A stretch of 45,355 nt of DNA from Alphaproteobacteria bacterium (GTDB lineage Bacteria; Pseudomonadota; Alphaproteobacteria; VGDZ01): the NCBI GenBank assembly GCA_016869515.1, contig VGDZ01000020.1, forward strand, positions 1-45,355, read 5' to 3'. Below, in pieces: positions 16,260 through 24,913 of the stretch (positions are counted from its first letter, which is position 1; each line of letters begins with the position of its first letter). Made by a program: the position numbers and the translations under genes. Below the pieces are notes generated by a model. The model had not been told where the DNA came from. It made no database searches and was given only the letters and a program-made list of their open reading frames with translations.

Positions 16260-17197
16260 AGCCGCAAATCCCAAAATTGCCCGACCAGGGTCTTGCCGAA
16301 GCCGCGATAGCGTTCCTGGCGACCGAGGACGAAGCCGGCGGCCTGGTAAATGCGCCGCGCCGAATCCAACACGTCGTTGGTCCACAGCGTCAGCCGGCGA
16401 TATCCCGACTTGCGGGCGAAGGCGATCGCCTCGTCGACCAGCCGCCGGCCGAGGCCGGAGCCGCGCGCCTCGGCCTCGACATAGAGCATGCGCAACTGGG
16501 CGACATGGCGCGAGCGTCGCACCACGAACACGGCGCCCAGGATGGCACCGTCTCGTTCGGCGATGCGCGCCATGTCGTGGCGCGGATCGAACCGCCGGAC
16601 GAAGCGCGCCGCGATGTCGCAGACCAGGGCCTCGAAGCTGCCGTCCCAACCGTATTCGTTGGCATAGAGCAGGGCTTGGCGATGCGCCACCCAGGCGAGG
16701 TCACCGACGCGGTGGGGGCGCAGCGCGATCCCGCGCGGGGGTTGCGGCTCGGGAGCCAGCGCGCTCTCGATCATGCGCATCGCCGCCAGCACGCGGTCCT
16801 GCGTGGGCTCGGCCAGCGGCGCCAGCATGGCCGCAACCTGGCGGCGCGAGGCGCGATCCAGCGCAGCGAAAGCCCTGTGGCCTCGGGAGGTGAGGTGGAT
16901 CGGGCGCTCGCGGCGATCGCGCCGGCCGATCGCGGCGGTGACCAGGGCACGGTCGCGGAAGGATTTGAGGATGCGGCTGAGATAGCCGGGATCGAGTCCG
17001 GTGCGGCGGACGATGGCACGGGCGGTGACTCCCGGTCCCTGAGCCAGCTCGTACAGCACGCGGGACTCGGTCAGGCTGAAGTCGGAATCGAGCAGGCTAC
17101 GCCCAAGCACGCCGATGCGGCTGGTATAGAAGCGATTGAAATGCCGGACCGCGGCAATGCGGCGACTTCGATCCTTCGCTTTCATCCGCGTCTCCAT
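16256..17197 (-). CDS. MarR-type regulator fused to a GNAT acetyltransferase
   Basis: A 313-residue two-domain protein. Residues about 1-150 are a MarR winged-helix regulator (LTESRVLYELAQ...ARAIVRRTGLDPGYLSRILKSF as the DNA-binding helix-turn-helix). Residues about 165-313 are a GNAT acetyltransferase with the acetyl-CoA loop ARGSGLGRRLV and the C-terminal YQAAGFVLG block. Such fusions are a known family. It lies first in a two-gene unit with the DMT exporter. A perfect inverted repeat 22 bases upstream of its start is the obvious autoregulatory operator candidate. Confidence 0.92.
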   Translation of the reverse strand: METRMKAKDRSRRIAAVRHFNRFYTSRIGVLGRSLLDSDFSLTESRVLYELAQGPGVTARAIVRRTGLDPGYLSRILKSFRDRALVTAAIGRRDRRERPIHLTSRGHRAFAALDRASRRQVAAMLAPLAEPTQDRVLAAMRMIESALAPEPQPPRGIALRPHRVGDLAWVAHRQALLYANEYGWDGSFEALVCDIAARFVRRFDPRHDMARIAERDGAILGAVFVVRRSRHVAQLRMLYVEAEARGSGLGRRLVDEAIAFARKSGYRRLTLWTNDVLDSARRIYQAAGFVLGRQERYRGFGKTLVGQFWDLRL

Positions 17198-17218
17198 CGG
17201 CGCAGTCTCGGATCAATA

Positions 17219-17233
17219 GTTGACATCGTCAAC
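17219..17233 (-). promoter_or_regulatory. Perfect inverted repeat, candidate MarR operator
   Basis: GTTGAC-ATC-GTCAAC is an exact palindrome with six-base arms and a three-base centre, in the 90-bp space between the divergent MarR-GNAT and PAS-like genes. Read leftward it contains TTGAC, a possible -35 element, so bound regulator would block that promoter. It is a typical size and position for MarR autoregulation and could also control the rightward gene. Confidence 0.6.
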
Positions 17234-17287
17234 GGAATCGGCGGCGCCGAAGCACCCCGGCCGGTCACTGGACAGCGCCGACCTTAA

Positions 17288-17905
17288 GTGCTCATACTTA
17301 TGGGACGGAGTCGCGTAGCTGGACAGCTTGAAGCCGATGCGTTGATGAACCTCGCGCGCAGCGTTGTGCCGGCGGAATTGACGGTCTCGACCGATCTCAA
17401 GGATCGGGTGACGCGCGCGCTATGGCCGATCGACAAGGTGATCCACTATCGGCCGCTGTTCGACCTGTTCCAGGTCTGGAGCGCCTGCCGGGCCGGGCGC
17501 GGCGGCATCCCGGGCCTCGAAGTCCTGCAATCGGCCGAGATGCGCGAGACCACCTTGGCGGAGCGGGTCAATGTCATCGACTTGAGCCATCCCAATCCCT
17601 TTCATTTCCGCATTCTCAACCACTCCGAAATCTCGACCCGCCAGCGCCGCAGCAACTTCCGCGACCGCACCTTCGGCGAGATCGCGTCGCGGCCGCACGG
17701 CGACGGGCTGCAGATCGACTACAACACCGTCAAGATGACCCAGGCGCCGCGGCTGCAGATGATCGTCAACGATTTCGACGACGAGTACTGCGAGTACCTG
17801 CGCCTGATCCTGCCCATCTCCTCGAACGGCCCGACCCAGGTCGACCGCGCCCTGGCCGGCATCGTCATCGTCAACGACGTAGCCCCGCCGCCAAGGTTCG
17901 AATGA
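17288..17905 (+). CDS. PAS-like domain protein of unknown role
   Basis: A protein of up to 205 residues, with no signal peptide or membrane segment. The core from about residue 50 (YRPLFDLFQVWSACRAG...NVIDLSHPNPFHFRILNHSE) has the layout of the PAS_5-type domain found in many alphaproteobacterial one-domain proteins: a tryptophan helix, Arg/Gly stretch, then a beta-hairpin. No output domain is visible. Starts at GTG 17288, ATG 17300 or ATG 17345 are all possible; none has a good Shine-Dalgarno. Its last 35 bases overlap the convergent GNAT-like gene. Family assignment is moderate. Confidence 0.68.
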   Translation: MLILMGRSRVAGQLEADALMNLARSVVPAELTVSTDLKDRVTRALWPIDKVIHYRPLFDLFQVWSACRAGRGGIPGLEVLQSAEMRETTLAERVNVIDLSHPNPFHFRILNHSEISTRQRRSNFRDRTFGEIASRPHGDGLQIDYNTVKMTQAPRLQMIVNDFDDEYCEYLRLILPISSNGPTQVDRALAGIVIVNDVAPPPRFE

Positions 17906-18638
17906 CCTCGTCGCGGCTGCTGTAGCCCAGCCAGAAGTCCTGATCCCTGCCGAAGGGCGGGTAGTAGCCTTCGATGTTGGGCTCGACATGGCGGAAACCG
18001 TAGCCCCGCGTCGCCATGCCGGAACGCGCGGTCGCTTCCTTGACGTGGCAGAACGCCCAGTCGATGTCGAAATGCCGCACCGACAATCCCATCGCCAGCC
18101 GCGTCAGCCAGCGCGCCATGTTGCCGCCGCGCACTTCGGGATGAACCCAGAGCCCGCCGATCAGCCCGAGCCGTCCGCGCAGCAGCTCGAGCCCTTCGCC
18201 CGCGGCCATGGTCAGCATGCGCACCACCAGCGTCGGCCGCTTGTCGTACCAGAGCCGATAGGAGCGGATCAGCTGCGCCAGATCCTGGACGTGATAGAGC
18301 CGCGACACGCAGCAGGCCAGATCGCGCCCATCCCGCGCCACCCGCAGCCAGAACAGATTGCTCGGATCGACGATGCTGTGCGCCGGATCGTAGGACGGCG
18401 TGATCGAACTGATCTGGGGCGCGCCGCGCATCAGCTCGACCCAGGCCTGGGCGTCGTGCTCGACCGTCAGCTCGTAGCCCTCCGCCGCCAGCGCCGCCAA
18501 GATTTGCTCGACATAGGCCTGGATCGCGCTCCAATCCTCGAGCCCGGCCGGTCGTGGCGCGGGCTGGGGTGCAATCCAGGGGCGCGCGGTCGCCGGATGC
18601 GGCTGGGGCGCCGACGGATGAACGGGGGCAAAGCTCAT
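17871..18638 (-). CDS. GNAT-like N-acyltransferase fold protein
   Basis: A 255-residue protein. After a proline/alanine-rich leader of about 30 residues, the rest resembles a GNAT fold: GGLWVHPEVRGGNMARWLTRLAM matches the motif A strand and acetyl-CoA loop, followed by a strand-helix (DWAFCHVKEA) and MATRGYGFRHVEPN as the C-terminal block. The ATG at 18638 is chosen because AAGGAG lies eight bases upstream; an in-frame ATG at 18656 lacks this. The substrate is unknown. It overlaps the PAS-like gene tail to tail by 35 bases. Confidence 0.72.
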   Translation of the reverse strand: MSFAPVHPSAPQPHPATARPWIAPQPAPRPAGLEDWSAIQAYVEQILAALAAEGYELTVEHDAQAWVELMRGAPQISSITPSYDPAHSIVDPSNLFWLRVARDGRDLACCVSRLYHVQDLAQLIRSYRLWYDKRPTLVVRMLTMAAGEGLELLRGRLGLIGGLWVHPEVRGGNMARWLTRLAMGLSVRHFDIDWAFCHVKEATARSGMATRGYGFRHVEPNIEGYYPPFGRDQDFWLGYSSRDEVIRTLAAGLRR

Positions 18639-18752
18639 GGCCAAGGCTCCTTGCAACGATGCCGCGCCCGCGCCCGGCCCGCGATCCCGCCGATCCGGCC
18701 CAGCGGGCCAGACCGGCGCGACCGCGACACGTCGGACGCGAACGAAAGAGCC

Positions 18753-18773
18753 TTGACTCTACCTTATAAATAG
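18753..18773. promoter_or_regulatory. AT-rich patch in the divergent intergenic region
   Basis: The 253-bp space between the GNAT-like gene and the patatin gene holds no gene. TTGACT (18753-18758) and TATAAA (18765-18770) stand out in GC-rich surroundings but are too close to be one promoter. Each could pair with a weaker element, in either direction. It lies more than 100 bases from both start codons. Confidence 0.25.
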
Positions 18774-18891
18774 ACCTTCCGTCAGGGGCCCCGATTCGGG
18801 GTGCGAGTCCGCCATCGCCCCCGATCGGCGCGCGGCCAAGCGTGCTAGATTGCGGCCATGACCCGATCGCTTCGAGGATGGCGGCGCCGGC

Positions 18892-21369
18892 ATGCGTGAA
18901 CGCGAGTTGCGGCTGGCGCTGGTGTGCTATGGCGGGGTCAGCCTGGCGATCTATATGCACGGCGTCACCGGCGAGATCCAGAAGCTGGTGCGGGCCTCGC
19001 GCGCCTTTCACGAGCATCCCGATCCGGCCGAGGCGCGCGGCCGCAGCTTCTCGGACTCGCCCTGCGCCGACGACTTCGACCACGACACCGAAAGCGAATA
19101 TTTCGAGCTGCTCAAGCTGGCCAGCGACCGCGTCGCCTTGCGCGTGATCGTCGACGTCGTCGCCGGCGCCTCGGCCGGCGGCATCAACGGCGTCATGCTG
19201 GCGCGCGGCCTGGCCCACAACCTGCCGATCGGGCCCTTGCGCACGCTGTGGCTTGAGGAAGCCGACGTCACCCGCCTCCTGGCGCGCGAAAGCATCGCCA
19301 CCAAGTGGTCGAAATGGTTCCTGCAGCCCTTCATCTGGGGCTTTCTCCGGCTCTACATGCCGCGCTTCTTCTCGGATTTCGAGACCCGCACCAAGCTCTC
19401 GCTGTTCGTGCGCTCGCGCTGGTTCCGCGCCCCCTTCAACGGCCGCCGGCTGCTTAGGCTGTTGATGCGGGCGATGATGGCGATGGGCGAGCCCAAGCCC
19501 GGCGGCGAGTCGCTGCTGCCGCGGGGCCATCGCCTGACCCTGTTCGTCACCCTGACCGATTTCTACGGCTACCAGAACGCGCTGCGGCTGAACGATCCGC
19601 CGGTGGTGATCGAGCAGGAGCACCGCCACGTGCTGCGCTTCGACTACCAGTCCTTCGCCGACGGCGAGGTACTGACCGATTTCGACAATCCCTCGACGCC
19701 GGCGCTGGCCTTCGCGGGCCGCGCCACTTCGGCCTTCCCCGGCGCCTTCCCGGCGGCGCAAATCGCCGAGGTCGAGGCCGAGCTCGAGCGGCTGGAGGAG
19801 GAATGGCCGCGGCGCGAGCGCTTCCTGCGCAAGAACTTCCAGCGCTATGTCCGTTCGGGGGTCGATCCGCGCACGATCTCCTTCATCGACGGCAGCGTCC
19901 TCAACAACAAGCCCTTCAAGGAGGCGATCGCCGCCATCCGCGGCCGCCCGGCCTATCGCGAGGTCGACCGCCGCATCCTCTACATCGATCCCGACCCGGT
20001 CCATCTGGCGGCGCCGCCGGCGCGCGTGCCGGGCTTCTTCCGCACCCTCAAGGCGGCGCTGTCCGACATCCCGCGCTCCGAGCCGATCTCGGACGAGCTG
20101 GAATGGATCAACGCCCACAACGATCGGGTCCGCCGCGCGCGCCAAATGATCGAGCTGTCGCGGCCGCGGGTCGAGCAGCTGGTGCGCGGCATCGTCGGCG
20201 ACGGCTTCGAACGTCCGCTCGACGAGGCCCAGATCGCGCGCTTCCGCTCGGCCGCCAACACGCTGTCGGCGCGCGAGGCCGGCTATGCCTACGAGGGCTA
20301 TATCCGCCTCAAGCTCTACGGCGTGTTCCAGTTCGTGGTCGATTTGGTGACCGACCTGGTCGGCCTGCCGCCGGGCGCGCCGGCGCGGCAGTGGATCGCC
20401 ATCGTGCTCGACCGCTGGACGGCGATGCGCGGCATGTCCTACGCCGAGGGCACGCTGCACGAGCCGGTCAAGACCAATGGCGATCTGCAGCCCTGGGTGA
20501 CCTTCCTGCTGTCGTTCGACGTCGGCTATCGCGAGCGGCGGCTGCGCTTCGTCATCCAGTCGGTCAATGCGCTCTATCCGCGGCTGGGCAAGCCCGAGCT
20601 GGCCGGTCTCGATGCGCGCTTCCTCGATCGTCTCAAGCGCCGGCTTTACGAGGCGCTGGACGCGGTGCGCCAGCACGGCAACACCGCGCGTTTCGATCCC
20701 GCCACCGGCGAGCTGGCGCGGGCGCTGTTCGCCGATGCCGGCGAGGCGGCGATGGCGCGCGATCTGGACGAACGCGCGCTGGGCATGGTGGCGCGCGAGG
20801 ACCGGCGCCTGACCGAGCTGATGGATCGCCTGGCCAAGGACGTCGGCTTGCGCGGCGTCACCGACCAGGGCGATGCCATCCTGGCCGCGATCGGCGAAGG
20901 TCCGGCGGCGATGGTGCGGCGCGAGGCGATGCTGGGCTATCTCGGCTTCGCCTTCTGGGACGTGCTGACCTTCGGCATTTCGGATGCGCGCGAGATCGGC
21001 GAGTTCAACGAGATCAAGGTCGATCGCATCAGCCCCGAGGACACAAGGCTGGACGCGCTCAAGCGCGCCACCGGCGAACTCAAGGGTCGCGATCTGCGCC
21101 ATTTCGGCGCCTTCTTCAGCCGCTCGCATCGCGAGCACGATTATCTCTGGGGCAGGCTGCACACCATCGACCGGCTGTTCGATCTGGTGGCCGATGCCGC
21201 CGCGGTGACCGACGCCGGCGGCCGCCGCATGGTCGATCGGCTGAAGGTACGCGCGCTGAGGCGCGTGCTGAAGATCGAACGCCCGCGGCTGCAGGCCATC
21301 CTGCCGCTGATCGAGGATCTGGAGCGCCGCTTGGCCGCGGCCGAGACCGCCGGCGACGACGTCCACTAG
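18892..21369 (+). CDS. Large patatin-like phospholipase
   Basis: An 825-residue patatin-family lipid hydrolase. The oxyanion-hole segment is CYGGVSLAIYMHG near residues 12-24, the nucleophile elbow is GASAGG with S94, and the catalytic aspartate is D333 in FIDGSVLNNKPF. ATSAFPGAFPA around 278-288 is also conserved. The C-terminal 450 residues are helical and charged, consistent with the long patatin proteins that carry a DUF3376-like region. No signal peptide is visible, so it should be cytoplasmic or peripheral at the membrane. It is monocistronic or with the CHAT gene 506 bp downstream. Substrate unknown. Confidence 0.9.
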   Translation: MRERELRLALVCYGGVSLAIYMHGVTGEIQKLVRASRAFHEHPDPAEARGRSFSDSPCADDFDHDTESEYFELLKLASDRVALRVIVDVVAGASAGGINGVMLARGLAHNLPIGPLRTLWLEEADVTRLLARESIATKWSKWFLQPFIWGFLRLYMPRFFSDFETRTKLSLFVRSRWFRAPFNGRRLLRLLMRAMMAMGEPKPGGESLLPRGHRLTLFVTLTDFYGYQNALRLNDPPVVIEQEHRHVLRFDYQSFADGEVLTDFDNPSTPALAFAGRATSAFPGAFPAAQIAEVEAELERLEEEWPRRERFLRKNFQRYVRSGVDPRTISFIDGSVLNNKPFKEAIAAIRGRPAYREVDRRILYIDPDPVHLAAPPARVPGFFRTLKAALSDIPRSEPISDELEWINAHNDRVRRARQMIELSRPRVEQLVRGIVGDGFERPLDEAQIARFRSAANTLSAREAGYAYEGYIRLKLYGVFQFVVDLVTDLVGLPPGAPARQWIAIVLDRWTAMRGMSYAEGTLHEPVKTNGDLQPWVTFLLSFDVGYRERRLRFVIQSVNALYPRLGKPELAGLDARFLDRLKRRLYEALDAVRQHGNTARFDPATGELARALFADAGEAAMARDLDERALGMVAREDRRLTELMDRLAKDVGLRGVTDQGDAILAAIGEGPAAMVRREAMLGYLGFAFWDVLTFGISDAREIGEFNEIKVDRISPEDTRLDALKRATGELKGRDLRHFGAFFSRSHREHDYLWGRLHTIDRLFDLVADAAAVTDAGGRRMVDRLKVRALRRVLKIERPRLQAILPLIEDLERRLAAAETAGDDVH

Positions 21370-21390
21370 CGCGGACGCGACACGACCTCG

Positions 21391-21450
21391 CGTCAAGTCG
21401 CGCGCCGAGAGGGGACCGCGCGTCAAGTCGCGCGCCGAGAGGGGACCGCG
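21391..21450. repeat. Exact 30-bp tandem duplication
   Basis: Positions 21391-21420 and 21421-21450 are identical over 30 bases, beginning CGTCAAGTCGCGCGCC and ending GGGGACCGCG. It starts 21 bases after the patatin stop. Two copies and no spacer, so it is not a CRISPR array. It could be a recent slippage duplication or a protein-binding site. Confidence 0.9.
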
Positions 21451-21624
21451 CGCAAATGTGCGGACAGGGGTCCCAAAAGCGCGCAAAAGGACCAGTCCGG
21501 GCCAATTGGGCGCGGGGTCGGTGACCAAATGCGCGCAAATGCGCGCAAACGGACAATTTTTAACTGCCCATGTCTTTGATTGTATTGAGTAATCGAGATA
21601 TGTCGGGTGCAAACCGCGCGCAAA
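21448..21624. repeat. Five copies of GCGCGCAAA in the patatin-CHAT gap
   Basis: The nonamer GCGCGCAAA occurs at 21448, 21479, 21531, 21541 and 21616, all in the same orientation; in three cases GGAC follows within a few bases. The flanking sequence also has small palindromes (CCAATTGG near 21513). The whole 506-bp gap (21370-21875) has no convincing gene and becomes AT-richer from about 21550. Function unknown; could be iterons for a DNA-binding protein or a decayed repeat. Confidence 0.7.
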
Positions 21625-21701
21625 ATGGTTAACACCCGCCTGGGGGCGGTAAGCAAAGCGGGTATCGAGGCGGGGGCGGGTCATGGCGCGCAGCAGGGTC
21701 T

Positions 21702-21733
21702 CTCATATTATGTATGGAGAGTGAACATATGAG
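21702..21733. promoter_or_regulatory. AT-rich inverted repeat upstream of the CHAT gene
   Basis: CTCATAT at 21702-21708 and ATATGAG at 21727-21733 form a seven-base inverted repeat with an 18-base spacer. TATTAT (21706-21711) inside it resembles a -10 box but no good -35 lies 16-18 bases upstream. It is about 145 bases before the CHAT start codon. Possible operator or promoter region. Confidence 0.35.
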
Positions 21734-21875
21734 GTTTTGAGATCAAACTTTCAAGCCTTCGGGGCTGATCGCGCAGCTTCCTGGCCGTCTCCATGGCAGA
21801 GGCGCCGCGCTTTTGCGCCTGCCTGTGGTTTGCACCATAATCGCGGCTGTCGATAAGGCTGGGGGAGCGGTCGAC

Positions 21876-24800
21876 ATGATGCGCAGTTGGATCGCGGCCG
21901 GGCTATTCGCCTTAGCGGCCTGTCAGGTGCCTGACGCAGTGGGTCCTGTCAGCGAATCCAAGCTTCCGCCGCGCGGCATCGGCGACATCGTCGCCCTGGT
22001 CGAGAGAGGCCTGGCCGAGCCGGCGCCGCCGCGCGAGGTGCAAGTCGAGACCATCCTTGAGAAAGCGGCACCGCATCTGGAAGTCGACCGCCTGCGCCAA
22101 GTCGCGCGGGTGGCGTTGGACGACGGCCGCCCTCAAGCCGCGGTCGAAATCCTGATGCAAGTCCTGCAGTCGGCGATACGGATTTACGGAAGGTTCAATG
22201 TCGAATGGCTGAGATATGACCAGATCGAAGCCTCCGCCGCCGCCGGCGACCATCGCGAAGCCATGCATGTCGCCTTGGATCTTGCCGACAAGGCGCGCGG
22301 GTCGGCGATTAGCCGCAGCGCGGCCATGGCGCGGGCTTGCATCGGCATGGTCGCGACCGGCAATCTGTCGGGTGCTGCCCAACTGATCGAATCGTCCGCG
22401 TCGTTGTCGCGCGGCTCGGCAAGGAGCCTGACCGAGTTCAATTTGGCGCGCTGCCGGGGCGATCTGGCCCTGGCGCGCCTGAATACGACCGAGGCCCGCG
22501 ATCATTACCGGATCGCACGGCGCTATCTTCGCGGCATCGTCGGCGAGGCTGGGGCCGCTTCCGGCGTAACATCGCGGTCGGGCTATCTGGCGCTCGATCC
22601 GCGGCTGGTAACGCGCATGGCCGAGGACCTGAACATGCGCGAGGTCACGGCGCTGATCGCCGAGGGCCGCTTTGCCGAAGCCGAAGTCGCATTGCGTTCG
22701 GCCATCGTCGCGGCTGCAACCGGTCGCGATCCGGCCTCGCCGGCGGTCGCGCAATTGGTCGCGACCTTGGGCGAAGTGCTGGCCGAACAAGGCCGGTTCG
22801 CGGACGCGCGCCGCCTGGCGCGCCTTGCCTTGCGCGCATACCGGCGGGCCGGGTTGCCCGAGATGTCGTGGCTGATGTTGGACGCGCAGGTGTTGGCGAG
22901 CGAGACTTTGATGGCGCAGCGCCGCTGGGCGGAAGCGGCGGAAACCTTCGCACCGGTCTATGACCAGCCCACCGTGGCGCGGCGCTACGTCGTGGGCCAG
23001 GTCATGCCGGTGCTGCTGGCGCTCAAGACCGGCAAGGCCGAGGCGGCCGAAGAATTCGCACGCGAACTGGCCAAACGCAACGACGAGGGCTTGGGCGCGA
23101 ACCATCCCGAGACGCTGGAAGCGCGGGCACTGCACGCCTTGGCGCGGCTGCGCCTTGCGCCGACCGACCGGACGCCGCTTGCGGAACTGGCGCGCATCGT
23201 GCCGCGGATGCTGGACGACCGCGCTTCGGTCGACGACGAAAGCGGCAAGGCCGGGCTGAAGCTGCGCCGCCAGCGCAGCATCGCCGAGGCCTATATGATC
23301 GAAGCGGCGGGCGATCCCGGCCAAGCGGCGCCGTTGTTGACGCTGAGCGATGGCCTGCGCTATCGCACGGTCGATCGCGCGATCGGGGCAAGCGCGGCGC
23401 GCCTGGCCGCCGGCAATTCCGATCTGGCGGCGCTGGCACGGCGCGAGCAGGACCTGCGTGCCGGCATCGCCTTCGGCTTCGCCCGCTTGGCGCGCTTGGC
23501 CGATCAGTTCGTGCCGCCGGCGCAGCGCAGCGCCATGATGGCGCAAATCGAATCCCAGCAACGCGAGCATGGCGCGGTGCGCGAACGCATCGCCGCCGCG
23601 TTTCCGGCCTATGCCGCGTTGATCGAGCCGCGGGCGCCGAGCGAGGCCGAGCTGCGTGCGGCGCTGCGGCCGCACGAGGCGGCGGTGGCGTTCTACTTCA
23701 CGCCCGAGGGCGGCTTCGCCTGGGCGGTGCCCAAGGCGGGGCCGCTGGCCTTCGCCCGGCTGACGGTCGGACAAGCGGAGCTTGAAGCCAAGGTGGCGCG
23801 GCTGCGGGCGGCGCTGGAGCCGGATGCGGCGACGGGCGAGGTGGCGCGGTTCGATACCGCGCTGGCGCATGAGCTGTACCGCGATCTGCTGGCGCCGATC
23901 GAGGCCGGCTGGAAGGGCGCCAAGTCGCTGATCGTGGTGCCGCATGGCGCGCTGGGGGCGTTGCCCTTGGGGTTGCTGGCGACCGGGCCGGCGCGCGCAT
24001 CGGCGGGCGGGCCGCGCTTTGCGGACTATCGCGACGTGCCCTGGCTGATCCGCCAGGCGGCGGTCAGCCAAGTGCCCTCGCTGGCGGCGTTCATGACGCT
24101 GCGGCGGATTCCGGCCGGCGCGGCCGAGCGCGAGGCCTTCATCGGCTTCGGCGATCCGCTGTTCGGCGGCCGCGCGCCGGCCGAGGACGCCGGGCCAAGC
24201 ACGCGCTTGGCGATGCGCGGGGTGCGGGTGGCGGCAATGGGAGCGATCGACAAGGTCGAGAGCGAGAGCAATCTGTTGTCGGCGCTGGTGCGGCTGCCCG
24301 ACACCGCCGAGGAGCTGGTCGAGATCGCGCGCATCCTCGGGGCCGATCCGGCGCGCGACGTACATCTGGGCGCGGCCGCGAACAAGGCCGCCGTCGCCCG
24401 GCCCGAGACCGGGCGGCGCAAGGTGGTGGCCTTCGCCACCCACGGGCTGGTGCCGGGGGACATCGACGGGCTGACCGAGCCCGCGCTGGCGCTGACGCCG
24501 GCGGCGGCGGGGGGCAGCGGCGATGGCCTCTTGACCATGTCGCAGGTGGCGGAACTCAAGCTGGATGCGGATTGGGTGGTGCTGTCGGCCTGCAACACCG
24601 CGGCCGCGCAAGGCGCCGGGGCCGAGGCGGTGTCGGGGCTGGGCCGGGCCTTCTTCTATGCCGGGGCGCGCTCGCTTTTGGTCAGCAACTGGGCGGTCGA
24701 GTCCGGCGCGGCGCGGGCGCTGACCACCGCCCTGTTCCGCACCCATGCCGCCGACCAGACCCTGGAGCGGTCGGAATCGCTGCGCCGGGTGATGGTCGAG

Positions 24801-24896
24801 ATGATCGACCGCGGTCTCGGCGGCGAGGGCAGCTACGCCCGCGCCCATCCCTTGTTCTGGGCGCCGTTCTCCCTAATCGGAGACCCGGCGCGGTAA
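21876..24896 (+). CDS. TPR-CHAT caspase-like protease, predicted lipoprotein
   Basis: A 1006-residue protein. The N-terminus (MMRSWIAAGLFALAAC) is a lipoprotein signal with lipobox L-A-A-C at C16 and Q at +2, which favours the outer membrane. Residues about 30-600 are helical repeats of TPR type (blocks such as LGEVLAEQGRFADARRLARLAL). The C-terminal 350 residues form a CHAT domain, a caspase relative, with the dyad H856 (FATHG) and C906 (LSACNT). GGGGGAG sits nine bases before the ATG; an open frame further upstream has no usable start. The protease should act outside the cytoplasm. The target is unknown. Confidence 0.92.
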   Translation: MMRSWIAAGLFALAACQVPDAVGPVSESKLPPRGIGDIVALVERGLAEPAPPREVQVETILEKAAPHLEVDRLRQVARVALDDGRPQAAVEILMQVLQSAIRIYGRFNVEWLRYDQIEASAAAGDHREAMHVALDLADKARGSAISRSAAMARACIGMVATGNLSGAAQLIESSASLSRGSARSLTEFNLARCRGDLALARLNTTEARDHYRIARRYLRGIVGEAGAASGVTSRSGYLALDPRLVTRMAEDLNMREVTALIAEGRFAEAEVALRSAIVAAATGRDPASPAVAQLVATLGEVLAEQGRFADARRLARLALRAYRRAGLPEMSWLMLDAQVLASETLMAQRRWAEAAETFAPVYDQPTVARRYVVGQVMPVLLALKTGKAEAAEEFARELAKRNDEGLGANHPETLEARALHALARLRLAPTDRTPLAELARIVPRMLDDRASVDDESGKAGLKLRRQRSIAEAYMIEAAGDPGQAAPLLTLSDGLRYRTVDRAIGASAARLAAGNSDLAALARREQDLRAGIAFGFARLARLADQFVPPAQRSAMMAQIESQQREHGAVRERIAAAFPAYAALIEPRAPSEAELRAALRPHEAAVAFYFTPEGGFAWAVPKAGPLAFARLTVGQAELEAKVARLRAALEPDAATGEVARFDTALAHELYRDLLAPIEAGWKGAKSLIVVPHGALGALPLGLLATGPARASAGGPRFADYRDVPWLIRQAAVSQVPSLAAFMTLRRIPAGAAEREAFIGFGDPLFGGRAPAEDAGPSTRLAMRGVRVAAMGAIDKVESESNLLSALVRLPDTAEELVEIARILGADPARDVHLGAAANKAAVARPETGRRKVVAFATHGLVPGDIDGLTEPALALTPAAAGGSGDGLLTMSQVAELKLDADWVVLSACNTAAAQGAGAEAVSGLGRAFFYAGARSLLVSNWAVESGAARALTTALFRTHAADQTLERSESLRRVMVEMIDRGLGGEGSYARAHPLFWAPFSLIGDPAR

Positions 24897-24913
24897 TTCA
24901 AGATCAGGCCCCC

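Noticed and set aside
21391-21450. CRISPR array
   Set aside because: Only two copies, directly abutting with no spacer, and no cas gene in the window.
17719-21684. A 1321-codon open frame on the minus strand opposite the patatin gene
   Set aside because: It is antisense to the patatin gene, reads as low-complexity Arg/Ala/Gln-rich text, and has no domain; long antisense frames are expected at this GC content.
21754-21766. Hairpin with a TTCG-type loop as a terminator
   Set aside because: The stem is only four pairs and no T-run follows it.
21912-24848. A 978-codon minus-strand frame opposite the CHAT gene
   Set aside because: Shadow of a verified gene with intact catalytic residues; composition is Arg/Gln/His rich with no motif.
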